Assembly (NCBI GenBank): GCA_040880485.1
Contig: JBBDIJ010000021.1
Span: 3,950 to 67,949, forward strand
Origin: JBBDIJ01 sp040880485
GTDB lineage: Bacteria; Bacteroidota; Rhodothermia; Balneolales; Balneolaceae
Direction: 5' to 3'
Length of the DNA: 64,000 nucleotides
The notes beneath the pieces were generated by a model. It made no database searches. It saw nothing but the letters and a program-made list of their open reading frames with translations, and was not told the origin of the DNA. Below are positions 46,223-55,640 of this stretch, one piece after another (within the stretch, counting starts at the first letter, position 1; each line of letters begins with the position of its first letter). The position numbers and the translations under genes were made by a program.

Positions 46223-46971
46223 CGCTCTCTCATCATCCGAAGCATCAAGTCGGTTATTCCAAGCATTTGTACCCCTTCTTCAATCTCCAGCTCCCCATGC
46301 GGTATCTCTCGCTCTTCCACACGGGATACTTCAATAACGGTAGCCGGATCGCCATTTACCACATATTCGATCAACAGAGGGAAACTTCGGCGATTCATAA
46401 ACAGTTCTATCGGCAGGTCAGGATCAGCCAGCAAAAGCGATGAATTATTCCAGGTTTCCTGTAGGAGCCCCCAATGAATCCTGATCTCTTCTGTCAACCA
46501 GATATCTATCCACTTGTCATCTCCCTGATCGATCCGGAGTAGTTCGGCGCTATAGCCGTGTATTGTCCGCTTCTGACCAGTAGACTCGAGCCGGTTCTCC
46601 CAGTCGAACGTATTCGCACCGGAACCGGTGTTACCTCTAACCCTACGAATCATACCTGCCATCCCCTCCAGATCCTCGCTGGTTACCTGAAACGCTTCGT
46701 TAGGCCCGGTGGTAAAGATAAAGTCGTTGTTATCGTGACGGACAAGGAGAGCCGTGGCACGCAGGCCGGGTAGTAGCGAATAGGCATTATCCCCCTCCAG
46801 CTTCATTCGTTCTCGTGTAGTGGTCATTGTCAGGTGCCGGCCGGTCATAGAGGGGGAGTCCGTTTCGTAGCCTCGAAAAAGGATCTCTCCCTCAAACTGG
46901 GCCGTTGCGTTCATGGGCAGTACGAGAACCAGCAGTACCGGGAGCAACAGAGTTGGAAGTATTTGTTTCAT
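46219..46971 (-). CDS. Secreted DUF4412-like protein
   Basis: 250 residues from ATG 46971 (MKQILPTLLLPVL); the frame extends 13 codons further upstream, but those residues precede the signal peptide and are unlikely. After cleavage near ATAQ the mature part begins FEGEILFRGYETDSPSMTGRHLTMTTTRERMKLEGDN, typical of DUF4412-type periplasmic proteins. The function is unknown. The stop overlaps the nucleotidase-domain gene by 4 bases. mnmA ends 45 bases upstream. Confidence 0.7.
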   Translation of the reverse strand: MKQILPTLLLPVLLVLVLPMNATAQFEGEILFRGYETDSPSMTGRHLTMTTTRERMKLEGDNAYSLLPGLRATALLVRHDNNDFIFTTGPNEAFQVTSEDLEGMAGMIRRVRGNTGSGANTFDWENRLESTGQKRTIHGYSAELLRIDQGDDKWIDIWLTEEIRIHWGLLQETWNNSSLLLADPDLPIELFMNRRSFPLLIEYVVNGDPATVIEVSRVEEREIPHGELEIEEGVQMLGITDLMLRMMRER

Positions 46972-47016
46972 GGTTGGTTTATTTAAGTTACCAGGCCAGA
47001 AATGCATCACTACATG

Positions 47017-48174
47017 TTAATCGTTTTCTCCCGCCGGTGCCGCTTGCGTATCGACAGGTTCATCGAACTCCACATTCACCTTTCGAATCCAGCCACCGGC
47101 CACTACATCGTCGCCATTGTAACAGACAACAGCCTGGCCCGGAGCGATAGCCTCCCTTCCTGCGGGAAAATGAACTTCGATACCACCATCTTCGGCAGGC
47201 CGAACCCGGCCGGGGGCCCCTGAATCGTTGTAGCGTATCTTTCCTGTTATATCCATCCCTTCCTCCGGAATATGGTCTACCTTCACCATGTTCACCTCGC
47301 CCGCGAGGCAGGTGGTTTTTATAAGCTCTTCCTTTCTGCCCACTGTGATCACATTTTTTTCGGCATCGATATCGGTCACATACACCGGATAACCCATAGG
47401 CAGGTTCAGCCCACGGCGCTGGCCGATGGTATAGAACGGATACCCCTTGTGGCGGCCAACGACATTCCCGGTCCGGTCTACAAAGAGCCCCCCTTCCACC
47501 TCCTCTTCCAGACCGTCCACACGGTCTTTCAGAAATCGGTGATAATCGTTATCCGGAATAAAACAGATCTCATAGGAGTCCGGTTTATTGGCCACATTTA
47601 ATAGCCCGTACTCCGCAGCAAACCTGCGGATTTCAGTCTTTCTGTAGCTCCCCAAAGGAAAAATGGTACGGGCAAGATGCTCCTGTCGAACCCCCCACAG
47701 TGCGTAGGATTGATCCTTTGTGTGATCCATGCCTTTTGAAATCACAAATCGGCCATCCTCTTCGCGAACATTGGCATAGTGACCGGTGGCGATATGGTCA
47801 CACCCCAGGCTGTCGGCCCGTTTCAGAAGTGCCGCCCATTTGATATGGGTATTGCACAATACACAGGGATTGGGTGTACGTCCACTGGTATAGTCCTCTA
47901 TAAAACGGTCGATCACCCAGTCTCCAAACTCCTCTCTGATATCAACGATGAAGTGACGAAAACCATGCCTTACAGCAATTTGACGGGCATCATTCATCGA
48001 CTCAACCGTGCAACACCCAGTCTCTTTACCTGAATGCCCACCACTTCGGTGATAATCCCAGGTCTTCATCGTAATCCCGATGACCTCATAGCCCTGCTCA
48101 TGCAACATGACGGCTGCAACGGAGGAGTCGACTCCACCGCTCATAGCTACAAGTACCCGGCCTTTTTTGTTCAT
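47017..48174 (-). CDS. mnmA: tRNA-specific 2-thiouridylase MnmA
   Basis: Adds sulfur to U34 of Lys, Glu and Gln tRNAs. 385 residues. Motifs are the PP-loop VAMSGGVDSSVAA, GITMKTWDYHR, ETGCCTVESMNDAR, the first catalytic cysteine region TPNPCVLCNTHIKW, the HIATGHYANV segment, and the second cysteine region DSYEICFIPDNDYHRFL. The C-terminal beta domain contains NLPMGYPVYVTDIDAEKNVITVG. Possibly co-transcribed with the three genes downstream. Confidence 0.95.
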   Translation of the reverse strand: MNKKGRVLVAMSGGVDSSVAAVMLHEQGYEVIGITMKTWDYHRSGGHSGKETGCCTVESMNDARQIAVRHGFRHFIVDIREEFGDWVIDRFIEDYTSGRTPNPCVLCNTHIKWAALLKRADSLGCDHIATGHYANVREEDGRFVISKGMDHTKDQSYALWGVRQEHLARTIFPLGSYRKTEIRRFAAEYGLLNVANKPDSYEICFIPDNDYHRFLKDRVDGLEEEVEGGLFVDRTGNVVGRHKGYPFYTIGQRRGLNLPMGYPVYVTDIDAEKNVITVGRKEELIKTTCLAGEVNMVKVDHIPEEGMDITGKIRYNDSGAPGRVRPAEDGGIEVHFPAGREAIAPGQAVVCYNGDDVVAGGWIRKVNVEFDEPVDTQAAPAGEND

Positions 48175-48282
48175 TTGCTCTCTGTTACTCTGTTTTCCGG
48201 TTCAACAACCTAAAATAAGGGTTATGTTCCGGAATCGGTATTCCGAATTATGACATGGATAACGGCCGAAACCGACCGGTTG

Positions 48283-48780
48283 TTACATGTAGAGATAGGG
48301 TTTCCAGTGATCCTCAACTCCACCCAGAATATCACGAAAGAAGGTGATATGAACCGGACGAAATGGTGGTCTTCGGAGCGGCATCGACGCCTCATCCGGT
48401 GTACGGTTCCCCTTTCGTACGTTGCAACCGGTGCAAGCAGTCACCAGGTTCTCCCAGCTGTCGCGCCCGCCGCGGCTCCGGGGCATAACATGATCCAGTG
48501 TAAGATTTGAACCAATACCGCAATATTGGCACTGATGCGAATCACGCCTCATTATATTTCTCCTGGAGAGAACAATCCGATTATACGGAATTCGAATATA
48601 TCGCCGAAGCCGAATCACCGAAGGGTATGTGTAGCTCCTGCGAATAGTGCGTATAGAGCGTTCCGGATCGTCATGCAGTAGCTCTGCTTTTCCAAGAAAT
48701 AGCAGTTTCAGGGAGCGCTGCACCGAGCAGACACTCAAAGGCTGATAATCCTGATTTAATACAAGTACGGCCCGGTCCAT
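48283..48780 (-). CDS. HNH endonuclease-family protein
   Basis: 165 residues. The N-terminal part (VLVLNQDYQPLSVCSVQRSLKLLFLGKAELL) and the HNH motif (QCQYCGIGSNLTLDHVMPRSRGG...NLVTACTGCNVRKGNRTP) match the widespread stand-alone HNH protein found near core genes in many bacteria. A CxxC/CxxC zinc site is present. The biological role is unknown. It is 108 bases upstream of mnmA on the same strand. Confidence 0.92.
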   Translation of the reverse strand: MDRAVLVLNQDYQPLSVCSVQRSLKLLFLGKAELLHDDPERSIRTIRRSYTYPSVIRLRRYIRIPYNRIVLSRRNIMRRDSHQCQYCGIGSNLTLDHVMPRSRGGRDSWENLVTACTGCNVRKGNRTPDEASMPLRRPPFRPVHITFFRDILGGVEDHWKPYLYM

Positions 48781-49015
48781 GAGAAGTTATACTCATTCTG
48801 GAGACTTTGTGAGTTGCGGGTTATGCGATTCCTTCTTCTCTGCGCCCATAGCCCGCAATAGTACAGATGCCTCCAAGTATGTTCTATTTTTTCCTAAAAT
48901 TCAACCTGTGTACAGAGGGAAACGGGAAAGGGCTAAAGTAGATTTCATAGATAGGCAAAAAGCTTCTATTTTTCAGCAAGTGTTACCGTAATTGACCGGA
49001 GTGAATCCCCTCTCT

Positions 49016-49417
49016 ATGGCACACACCTACTCTTACGAACTCCAGTCGGTCTTTTCTGAGGCGGAGAAGATACCTGCCCTCATAGAGGAACTCGATGGAC
49101 AACTCTCAATGAAGAGTGAGATGAAAGATCGGCTCACCCTTGCTCTCAGCGAAGCTGTGACCAATGCAATCGTACACGGCAATCGGGAAGACCTATCCAA
49201 ACGAGTCTATGTAGCTATCGAAATCACCGATACAAAGATCACTGCCTCGGTCCTGGACGAAGGAGACGGATTCCAGGCCAACGATGTGCCAGACCCGCTT
49301 ACAGATGAGAATATCCTGAAAACAGGCGGAAGAGGCCTTCTCTTTATGGAGGAGTTTGCCGACAATGTACATTATGGCCAGGATGGTCGTCAGGTTATCC
49401 TGGAATTCAATCGGTAG
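49016..49417 (+). CDS. RsbW-type anti-sigma/serine kinase ATPase
   Basis: 133 residues from ATG 49016. A longer frame from TTG 48992 and a GTG at 49001 with GGAG in front are possible, but family members start at MAHTYSYELQSV-like sequence. HATPase motifs are DRLTLALSEAVTNAIVHGNRED (N box), SVLDEGDGF (G1) and TGGRGLLFMEEFADN (G2). Such proteins phosphorylate anti-anti-sigma factors or bind sigma factors. No partner gene is next to it. Confidence 0.88.
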   Translation: MAHTYSYELQSVFSEAEKIPALIEELDGQLSMKSEMKDRLTLALSEAVTNAIVHGNREDLSKRVYVAIEITDTKITASVLDEGDGFQANDVPDPLTDENILKTGGRGLLFMEEFADNVHYGQDGRQVILEFNR

Positions 49418-49465
49418 GCAGGCAGATCTTTTCGGTTCTGACCACTCTCTCCCGATCCGTTTTTT

Positions 49466-49792
49466 TCAGGCAAGCTGAGCGTCCAGCTGCTTTTTGATCT
49501 GATTTTTGGGTACAGCGCCAATGATCTGATCCACCACTTCTCCATCCTTGAATATCAACAGGGCAGGAATACTCCTGATCCCATACTTGACGGAAATCTG
49601 CGGATTGTTATCGACATTCACTTTGCCGATTTTGGCTTTTCCTTCGTACTCACCCGCCAGTTCATCCACAACCGGCCCAACCATACGGCACGGCCCGCAC
49701 CATTCGGCCCAGAAATCGACCAGTACAGGGGAGTCGTTATTTTCTACCTCTTCTGCAAAGTTACTGTCTGTAAGTTCTATCGGTTTTGACAT
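49466..49792 (-). CDS. trxA: Thioredoxin
   Basis: 108 residues. General protein disulfide reductase. Active site WAEWCGPCRMVGPV, conserved KVNVDNNPQISVKYGIRSIPALLIFKDGE (cis-proline in SIPAL), and no signal peptide, so cytoplasmic. It lies in a 550-base interval between the RsbW-like gene and dnaE. Its own promoter is probably in 49793-49967. Confidence 0.97.
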   Translation of the reverse strand: MSKPIELTDSNFAEEVENNDSPVLVDFWAEWCGPCRMVGPVVDELAGEYEGKAKIGKVNVDNNPQISVKYGIRSIPALLIFKDGEVVDQIIGAVPKNQIKKQLDAQLA

Positions 49793-49967
49793 GGTATGCC
49801 TGTATGGAGTTTCGGTTCACAGGCCACTCACTTCAGGGCGGGCTTGAACACCCTCTCCTGAATGGGTAACCATCTTTAATTTCCACTTTTTCCAGGTGGG
49901 ATGCATATCATTTTTCCCTATGGTTCCGATTGCCCGGAGTGATCATTTCAATCATCTACTGCGATTG

Positions 49968-52900
49968 TTACTGTAATTCAGACGAAGTGGAAGATCCATT
50001 TCTTACCAGTGAAACCGCTTCTTTACCAATGAGATCTCTCAGACTTGTCAAAAGTTCGTGGCTGGGCTCTACCACAAATTTCCGAACATTCATAGAGAGG
50101 GGCCTCTGGCCCTCCCCGCTCCAGATCTGGAACTTAACGGGAGTATTTCCCTTGTGAAGGCTGAAAAGCGTGGCTACTTCCTGAAGGTCGTCTCTGGAGA
50201 GCTCACCCGTTTGAAAGCGAATCATAAGTTCCAGCTTCTCCTGATATTTTTCCCGCAAACTCTCGACCCTCTCCAGTCTCTTTGCAATGATCTTCGGTTT
50301 TCCATCTCTGGTATCCACTTGTCCCTCCATCATTACGATGGTATCGGTGCTGATCATACCGAGATGCGAATCATACACATCGTTAAATGTAATTGCCTCC
50401 ACACTGCCATCAAGATCTTCCAACTGAACAAATGCAAAGGGCCGGTTTTTTCGATCAGTGAGGGTTCGTACCGCTGTAATGATGCCAATAACTCTCACAT
50501 TGGAGCGGCTTGGCAGGTTTAAAAGCACGTCTGGTGCCATCGAATGACTTGCAAAGAGTCGGATATCTTCTCTGTATCTATCCAGAGGGTGTCCGCTCAG
50601 ATAGAAGCCGATCAGTTCTCTCTCCCGGTTCAATCGTTCAATCGTACTCCACGGCACTTTTTCCCGTAATCGGGGCTCGTCCCCGGCTCCCCCCCCTTCA
50701 GGGGTTTCACCGAAGAGACTGACCTGATTCAGCCTCGACTCTTCCTGTTTTCGGGCTGCATAGCTCAGAATATCCTCTATACTTTCGAGAAGTTGTGCAC
50801 GGTTCTGATGCAAGACGTCGAAGGCACCCGCCTGAACAAGGCTCTCAATAGTCCTTCGGTTGCAAACACGAGTGTCAATTCTGGAGGCAAAATCGAAAAC
50901 AGAGCTGAAAGCGCCACCCTTCTCCCTCTCCTCCACAATCTGATCGATTGCAACCGACCCGACCCCTTTGATGGCCGACATTCCGTACCGAATTCTCTCG
51001 CCATCCGCAGTAAACCGCCCCCTGGCAGAGTTGATATCGGGCGGCTCAACAGACAAGCCCATCCGCTGGCACTCCTCAATAAAGTAGGAGACCTTCTTAA
51101 TGTCACTCATGTTATGACTCAGAACCGCTGCCATATATTCGGCCGGGTAGTTCGCCTTGAAGTACATGGTGTGACAGGCTACAACCGAGTAGGCGGCCGA
51201 ATGGGATTTATTGAAACCATACCCGGCAAAAAGAGCCATTTTATCGAATACCTCTTTGGCCGTTTTACGATCGTACCCCAGCTCCACAGCCTGTCGCATA
51301 AACTTCTCTTCCTCCGGTGGAAGAAGTTCCGGTTTCTTCTTGCCCATGATCCTGCGCAAAACGTCTGCTTCACCCAGCGAGTAACCACCCATTTTTTGAG
51401 CGACCATCATGATCTGCTCCTGATAGATCATAATTCCGTAGGTGGGCTCCAATATCTCTTTGAGATCTTCGTGCGGGTGTTCGACCCGCTCTTCGCCCTG
51501 TTTTCGACGTATATAGTCTGGTATGAACTGCATCGGCCCCGGACGGTAGAGGGCATTCATAGCAATCAGATCATCAATTCCGGTAGGCTTCAATTGCCTT
51601 AGATACTTACGCATTCCGTCCGATTCGAACTGAAATGTACCGATCGTATTTCCTTTTTGGCAGAGTTCGTATGTCCGGGGGTCGTCAAGCGGGATATCAT
51701 CCAGATGATACAGCTTACTGTGATTTTCCCTCACCATCTCAATGACCGTCTTAAGTATGGAGAGGGTCTTAAGGCCCAGGAAGTCCATCTTCAGCATCCC
51801 GGCCTGTTCGATCACCTTGCCATCGTACTGCGTCACAAAAAGCTCGGAGTCTCGGGAGGTACAGACGGGAATATATTTGGTCAGGTTGTCGGGAGCGATG
51901 ATCACTCCGGCTGCATGAATCCCGGTGTTGCGTACCGATCCCTCCAGAATCTCCGCCATCCGGAGTGTACGGCCCTCCAGAGAGTCTCCCTCGCGTATCT
52001 CACGGAGCTCTTTTACGCTGTTGAATGCCTCTTCAAGAGAGATTCCAATGGTTTCGGGAACCAGCTTTGCCAACCGGTCCGCTTCCCGGAGAGGCAGATC
52101 CAGCACCCGGGCCACATCCCGTACCGAAGAGCGGGCGGCCATGGTCCCAAAGGTGATAATGTGTGCTACCTGCGACTTTCCATACTTCTCTACCACGTAG
52201 TCGATCACTTTCTGGCGTCCGTCGTCATCAAAGTCGATATCGATATCGGGCATGGATACCCGTTCCGGATTCAGAAAACGCTCAAACAGAAGGTCATAAC
52301 GGAGGGGGTCTATATTTGTAATACCAGTACAGTATGCGACCACAGATCCGGCAGCCGATCCCCGGCCCGGACCTACATAGACTTCCATCTTTCTGGCCGC
52401 AGCTATAAAATCCTGCACGATCAGGAAGTAACCGGAGAATCCCATTTCGCCAATGGTCTTCAGTTCATGATCGATACGGCCTCTGACCTCCTCCGTGAGC
52501 TTACCATACCGCTCCCTGGCTCCCTCCAGGGTCAGGTGTGCAAGGTATTCGTCCTCATTTTCGAACGGCTCCGGGAGCTTGAAGTTGGGGAGTATCACAT
52601 CCCGTTCCAGTTCAATGGGTTCCACCTTCTCCACAATCTCCATCGTGTTGCGAATCGCATCCGGACGATCAGCAAAAAGGCGCTTCATCTCCTCCTGTGT
52701 TTTGAAATAGAACTCGGAATTGGGGAACCCGAACCTCATTTCCCTTCCCCGCCCGACAGGAGTAGAGATCAACTCCCCGTTATCTATGCAGAGAAGCGCA
52801 TCATGAGCTTCTGCATCCTGCTTGTCCAGATAGAAGACGTCATTTGCAACAATTGGCTTTACACCATATTTCTCCGCAAATCGTAACAATATCTCATTGA

Positions 52901-54206
52901 CCCTCTCCTCCTCTTCCAGCCCGTGCCGGTTCAACTCGACATACAGATCGTCCCCAAAGAGGTTGTGCCACCAGCAGAAAGCCTCTTCCGCCTGCTCCTC
53001 TCCGTGATTCAGAATGAGATCCGGAACCTCTCCACCCAATGATCCGGTTGTGACAACCAGACCCTCACGATACCGTTCGACCAGCTCGCGGTCGATCCGT
53101 GGATATTTGTAGTAATAGCCCTCTGTAAAACCGATTGAGCAGAGCTCCGAAAGGTTCCGGTACCCTTCCATATTCTTTGCAAGGAAGATTTGCCGATACC
53201 GCCTGTCCCGATTCTCTCGTGTAAATTTTTTCTGGTGACGATCCTCCACAAAGTAGCACTCACACCCTACGATGGGCTTGATACCCTCCTCATGAGCAGC
53301 CTGTACAAACTTGAATACTCCATACATGTTGCCGGGATCGGTAAGCGCAACAGCCGGCATTCCATCCTCTTTTGCCTTTCGGACCAGATCTTTCACACTT
53401 GCGGTTCCCTGAAGAACGGAATACCGGGAGTGGCAGTGCAGATGAACAAATGTTGAATCGGGAAGCGGGGCGCTGACAGCCTCCGGCGGCAAGTCGATCT
53501 CATCTTTTTTCTCTCTCTTCTCCCGGACCGGATCCTTTAGGCGAAGCCGGCGGATCTCATCCATATAGTGCTCGGGGTCTACCCTTTCATGGATCGGGGT
53601 GCCGGAATCGACATGATCTGCCATCTGTGCAGGTCGGATCACCTGCAGCCGAACCAGCTCGAGAAAACAGCGTGCAGTGGCATCTACATCTGCTGCTGCA
53701 TTGTGTGCAGCTTCAAAACCGGTCTGAAACAGTTTCCGGTGCAATTCGTCCAGGGTAGGCCACTTGTATTTGCCTCGACCACCGGGAATTTTACAGTAGT
53801 CTGTTGAGTCGGTAATCGTATCGATCTTCAGCTTCTCCTCAAACGGGTTGCTCCGGCCCGCACGTAGGTACTCTGACCCCATTATATTGAGATCAAAATC
53901 GAGATTATGACCAATTACATAGCGCGATTCCTGTAGATCTTTTTCGAATGCCTCTATGGCAGTGGCAAGAGGGACACCATCGCGTCTGGCCTTTTCGGTA
54001 GAAATTCCATGCACTTTCTCTGCATTGAAAGGAATGGTAAAGCCGTCGGGCCGAATAATGAAGTCGCCTGAAGAGAGCAGAGCCCCTTCTGCACTTCGTA
54101 CCTGCCAGGCAAGCTGAACACAGCGGGGCCAGTTGTCAAAATCGTCAAGTGGGGCAGAAAAGTTCCGGGGGAGCCCGGTGGTCTCCGTATCAAATATCAG
54201 GTACAT
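49968..54206 (-). CDS. dnaE: DNA polymerase III alpha subunit with fused DnaQ-like exonuclease
   Basis: 1412 residues. Residues 1-190 are a DEDDh 3'-5' exonuclease with all ligands (Asp6 and Glu8 in FDTETTG, Asp103/105 in GHNLDFD, His168 and Asp173 in HNAAADVD). After a charged linker (about 200-250) the PHP domain begins (FVHLHCHSRYSVLQGTASVKDLV), followed by the polymerase core with catalytic PDIDIDFDD. Further motifs are DDPRTYELCQKGNTIGTFQFESDGMRKYL, YRPGPMQFIPDYIRRK, and an OB fold near residue 1240 (VRVIGIITAVRTLTDRKNRPFAFVQLED). This makes polymerase and proofreading activity one polypeptide. Confidence 0.95.
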   Translation of the reverse strand: MYLIFDTETTGLPRNFSAPLDDFDNWPRCVQLAWQVRSAEGALLSSGDFIIRPDGFTIPFNAEKVHGISTEKARRDGVPLATAIEAFEKDLQESRYVIGHNLDFDLNIMGSEYLRAGRSNPFEEKLKIDTITDSTDYCKIPGGRGKYKWPTLDELHRKLFQTGFEAAHNAAADVDATARCFLELVRLQVIRPAQMADHVDSGTPIHERVDPEHYMDEIRRLRLKDPVREKREKKDEIDLPPEAVSAPLPDSTFVHLHCHSRYSVLQGTASVKDLVRKAKEDGMPAVALTDPGNMYGVFKFVQAAHEEGIKPIVGCECYFVEDRHQKKFTRENRDRRYRQIFLAKNMEGYRNLSELCSIGFTEGYYYKYPRIDRELVERYREGLVVTTGSLGGEVPDLILNHGEEQAEEAFCWWHNLFGDDLYVELNRHGLEEEERVNEILLRFAEKYGVKPIVANDVFYLDKQDAEAHDALLCIDNGELISTPVGRGREMRFGFPNSEFYFKTQEEMKRLFADRPDAIRNTMEIVEKVEPIELERDVILPNFKLPEPFENEDEYLAHLTLEGARERYGKLTEEVRGRIDHELKTIGEMGFSGYFLIVQDFIAAARKMEVYVGPGRGSAAGSVVAYCTGITNIDPLRYDLLFERFLNPERVSMPDIDIDFDDDGRQKVIDYVVEKYGKSQVAHIITFGTMAARSSVRDVARVLDLPLREADRLAKLVPETIGISLEEAFNSVKELREIREGDSLEGRTLRMAEILEGSVRNTGIHAAGVIIAPDNLTKYIPVCTSRDSELFVTQYDGKVIEQAGMLKMDFLGLKTLSILKTVIEMVRENHSKLYHLDDIPLDDPRTYELCQKGNTIGTFQFESDGMRKYLRQLKPTGIDDLIAMNALYRPGPMQFIPDYIRRKQGEERVEHPHEDLKEILEPTYGIMIYQEQIMMVAQKMGGYSLGEADVLRRIMGKKKPELLPPEEEKFMRQAVELGYDRKTAKEVFDKMALFAGYGFNKSHSAAYSVVACHTMYFKANYPAEYMAAVLSHNMSDIKKVSYFIEECQRMGLSVEPPDINSARGRFTADGERIRYGMSAIKGVGSVAIDQIVEEREKGGAFSSVFDFASRIDTRVCNRRTIESLVQAGAFDVLHQNRAQLLESIEDILSYAARKQEESRLNQVSLFGETPEGGGAGDEPRLREKVPWSTIERLNRERELIGFYLSGHPLDRYREDIRLFASHSMAPDVLLNLPSRSNVRVIGIITAVRTLTDRKNRPFAFVQLEDLDGSVEAITFNDVYDSHLGMISTDTIVMMEGQVDTRDGKPKIIAKRLERVESLREKYQEKLELMIRFQTGELSRDDLQEVATLFSLHKGNTPVKFQIWSGEGQRPLSMNVRKFVVEPSHELLTSLRDLIGKEAVSLVRNGSSTSSELQ

Positions 54207-54253
54207 GTAGGCGGTCTGTTTCTCATGTTGATCTCAGAGAATCCATGGAGTGC

Positions 54254-54547
54254 TCAAAGAGTCGGTTCTACATCGAAGGTAAGAAATTCTCCGGGACGGT
54301 CGCTCTGATCCACAATCTCCAGATCTGTAACACTGGCAGCCGCTGGCCCCCGCTCCAGCTGCTCAAGAAATTTGTCCAGTGTCTCTTGCGGCCCCTGTAC
54401 AACGACCTCAACACGCCCGTCGCTGCGGTTTCTTACCCAGCCTCTCAATCCCAGTTTACGTGCCTGGGTTTGAGTATAGTATCGAAAACCGACTCCTTGT
54501 ACACGCCCGGTAAGAAGAATCTGTTTCTGAACCAGTTGACTGTACAT
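54254..54547 (-). CDS. Acylphosphatase
   Basis: 97 residues from ATG 54547; the longer frame to 54574 adds nine unlikely residues. It hydrolyses acyl phosphates. Signature GRVQGVGFRYYTQTQARKLGLRGWVRNRSDGRVEVVVQG holds the catalytic Arg (GVGFR) and Asn (VRN). It lies 47 bases upstream of dnaE on the same strand, and divergent from oxyR. Confidence 0.93.
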   Translation of the reverse strand: MYSQLVQKQILLTGRVQGVGFRYYTQTQARKLGLRGWVRNRSDGRVEVVVQGPQETLDKFLEQLERGPAAASVTDLEIVDQSDRPGEFLTFDVEPTL

Positions 54548-54680
54548 ATGGCTACTCCATTTTCTCGAGAGCATTAGCTATTCTCCGATTCATCCAAAAT
54601 CTGCTTATATTTTTTCCGTCCCGGCAACTGCCATGGCCGGGTGTAATTTCAGACAATCGAGTTAAAATGTAAACCGCAGA

Positions 54681-55613
54681 ATGACACTCACTCAGCTCAG
54701 CTATATTGTCGCAGTTGATACACACCGGCATTTCGCTACAGCCGCCGAAAAGATCTATGTGACACAACCAACTCTGAGCATGCAGATCCAAAAACTGGAA
54801 GAGCAACTGGGTGTCACAATATTCGACCGCAGCAAATCTCCGGTGGTTCCCACTGCGGTTGGCAAAGAGATAATAAGTCAGGCTCGCACTGTACTAAAGG
54901 AGGCAAAAACGATTGAGGACCTGGCAGGTCAGGCAGATGATTCACTCAGAGGGCCGTTCCGTATCGGAATACTACCAACCATTGCACCCTATCTCGTTCC
55001 CCTCTTTCTCCGGCGTTTTGTTCAGACATGGCCTGAAGCCCAACTCATAATAGAGGAGATGCAGACAGAAGAGCTGGTCGATGCTCTGGTCACAGACAGG
55101 CTTGACGCAGGAATCATCGCAACGCCTGTAGATCAGGGGCACATCTTTACCGAGGACCTCTATGTGGAACCAATGGTCGCCTATCTCTCCTCAAACCATT
55201 CGTTGGCTGGTAAAAAGAGGCTTGAAATCGAAGATCTGGAGACACAAAATATCTGGCTGCTGAACGAGGGGCACTGTTTCCGGGATCAGGCAGTGAGACT
55301 CTGTAAGCAGACCAACCGGAAGAAAGGGAGATCCATTCACTTCGAAAGTGGCAATCTTGAGACGTTGAAGCGTCTGGTAGAACAGGATTTCGGCATGACT
55401 CTGCTACCTGTTCTCGCCGCTGACATGGACAAGTACGGTTCACGGGGTGCACACATCAAACCGTTCAGCGGCCCGGTTCCCAGTCGCAAGGTTCGACTCG
55501 TCTGGAGCCGAAAACATCTGAAAAAAAAATGGATTCAGGCGCTTCATGAAGGTATCATGAGTTCAATACCTCCCGAACTTACACAGACGGAAGAACGTAT
55601 TATACTTGAGTAG
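54681..55613 (+). CDS. oxyR: OxyR-type hydrogen peroxide sensor
   Basis: 310 residues. LysR-type helix-turn-helix (LSYIVAVDTHRHFATAAEKIYVTQPTLSMQIQKLEEQLGVTIFDRS). The effector domain keeps NEGHCFRDQAVRLC with Cys199 and Cys208, exactly the numbering of the peroxide-sensing disulfide of E. coli OxyR. It should activate antioxidant genes when oxidised. terC starts 27 bases after the stop on the same strand. Upstream, CCCGGC/GCCGGG (54620-54641) forms an inverted repeat in the 133-base divergent gap. Confidence 0.93.
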   Translation: MTLTQLSYIVAVDTHRHFATAAEKIYVTQPTLSMQIQKLEEQLGVTIFDRSKSPVVPTAVGKEIISQARTVLKEAKTIEDLAGQADDSLRGPFRIGILPTIAPYLVPLFLRRFVQTWPEAQLIIEEMQTEELVDALVTDRLDAGIIATPVDQGHIFTEDLYVEPMVAYLSSNHSLAGKKRLEIEDLETQNIWLLNEGHCFRDQAVRLCKQTNRKKGRSIHFESGNLETLKRLVEQDFGMTLLPVLAADMDKYGSRGAHIKPFSGPVPSRKVRLVWSRKHLKKKWIQALHEGIMSSIPPELTQTEERIILE

Positions 55614-55640
55614 AAAAAATAATATTAAAACTGCACCGCT

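Noticed and set aside
51657..52886. 409-codon open frame antisense to dnaE
   Set aside because: Shadow of dnaE codon bias; no domain, no start signal, and dnaE is certain.
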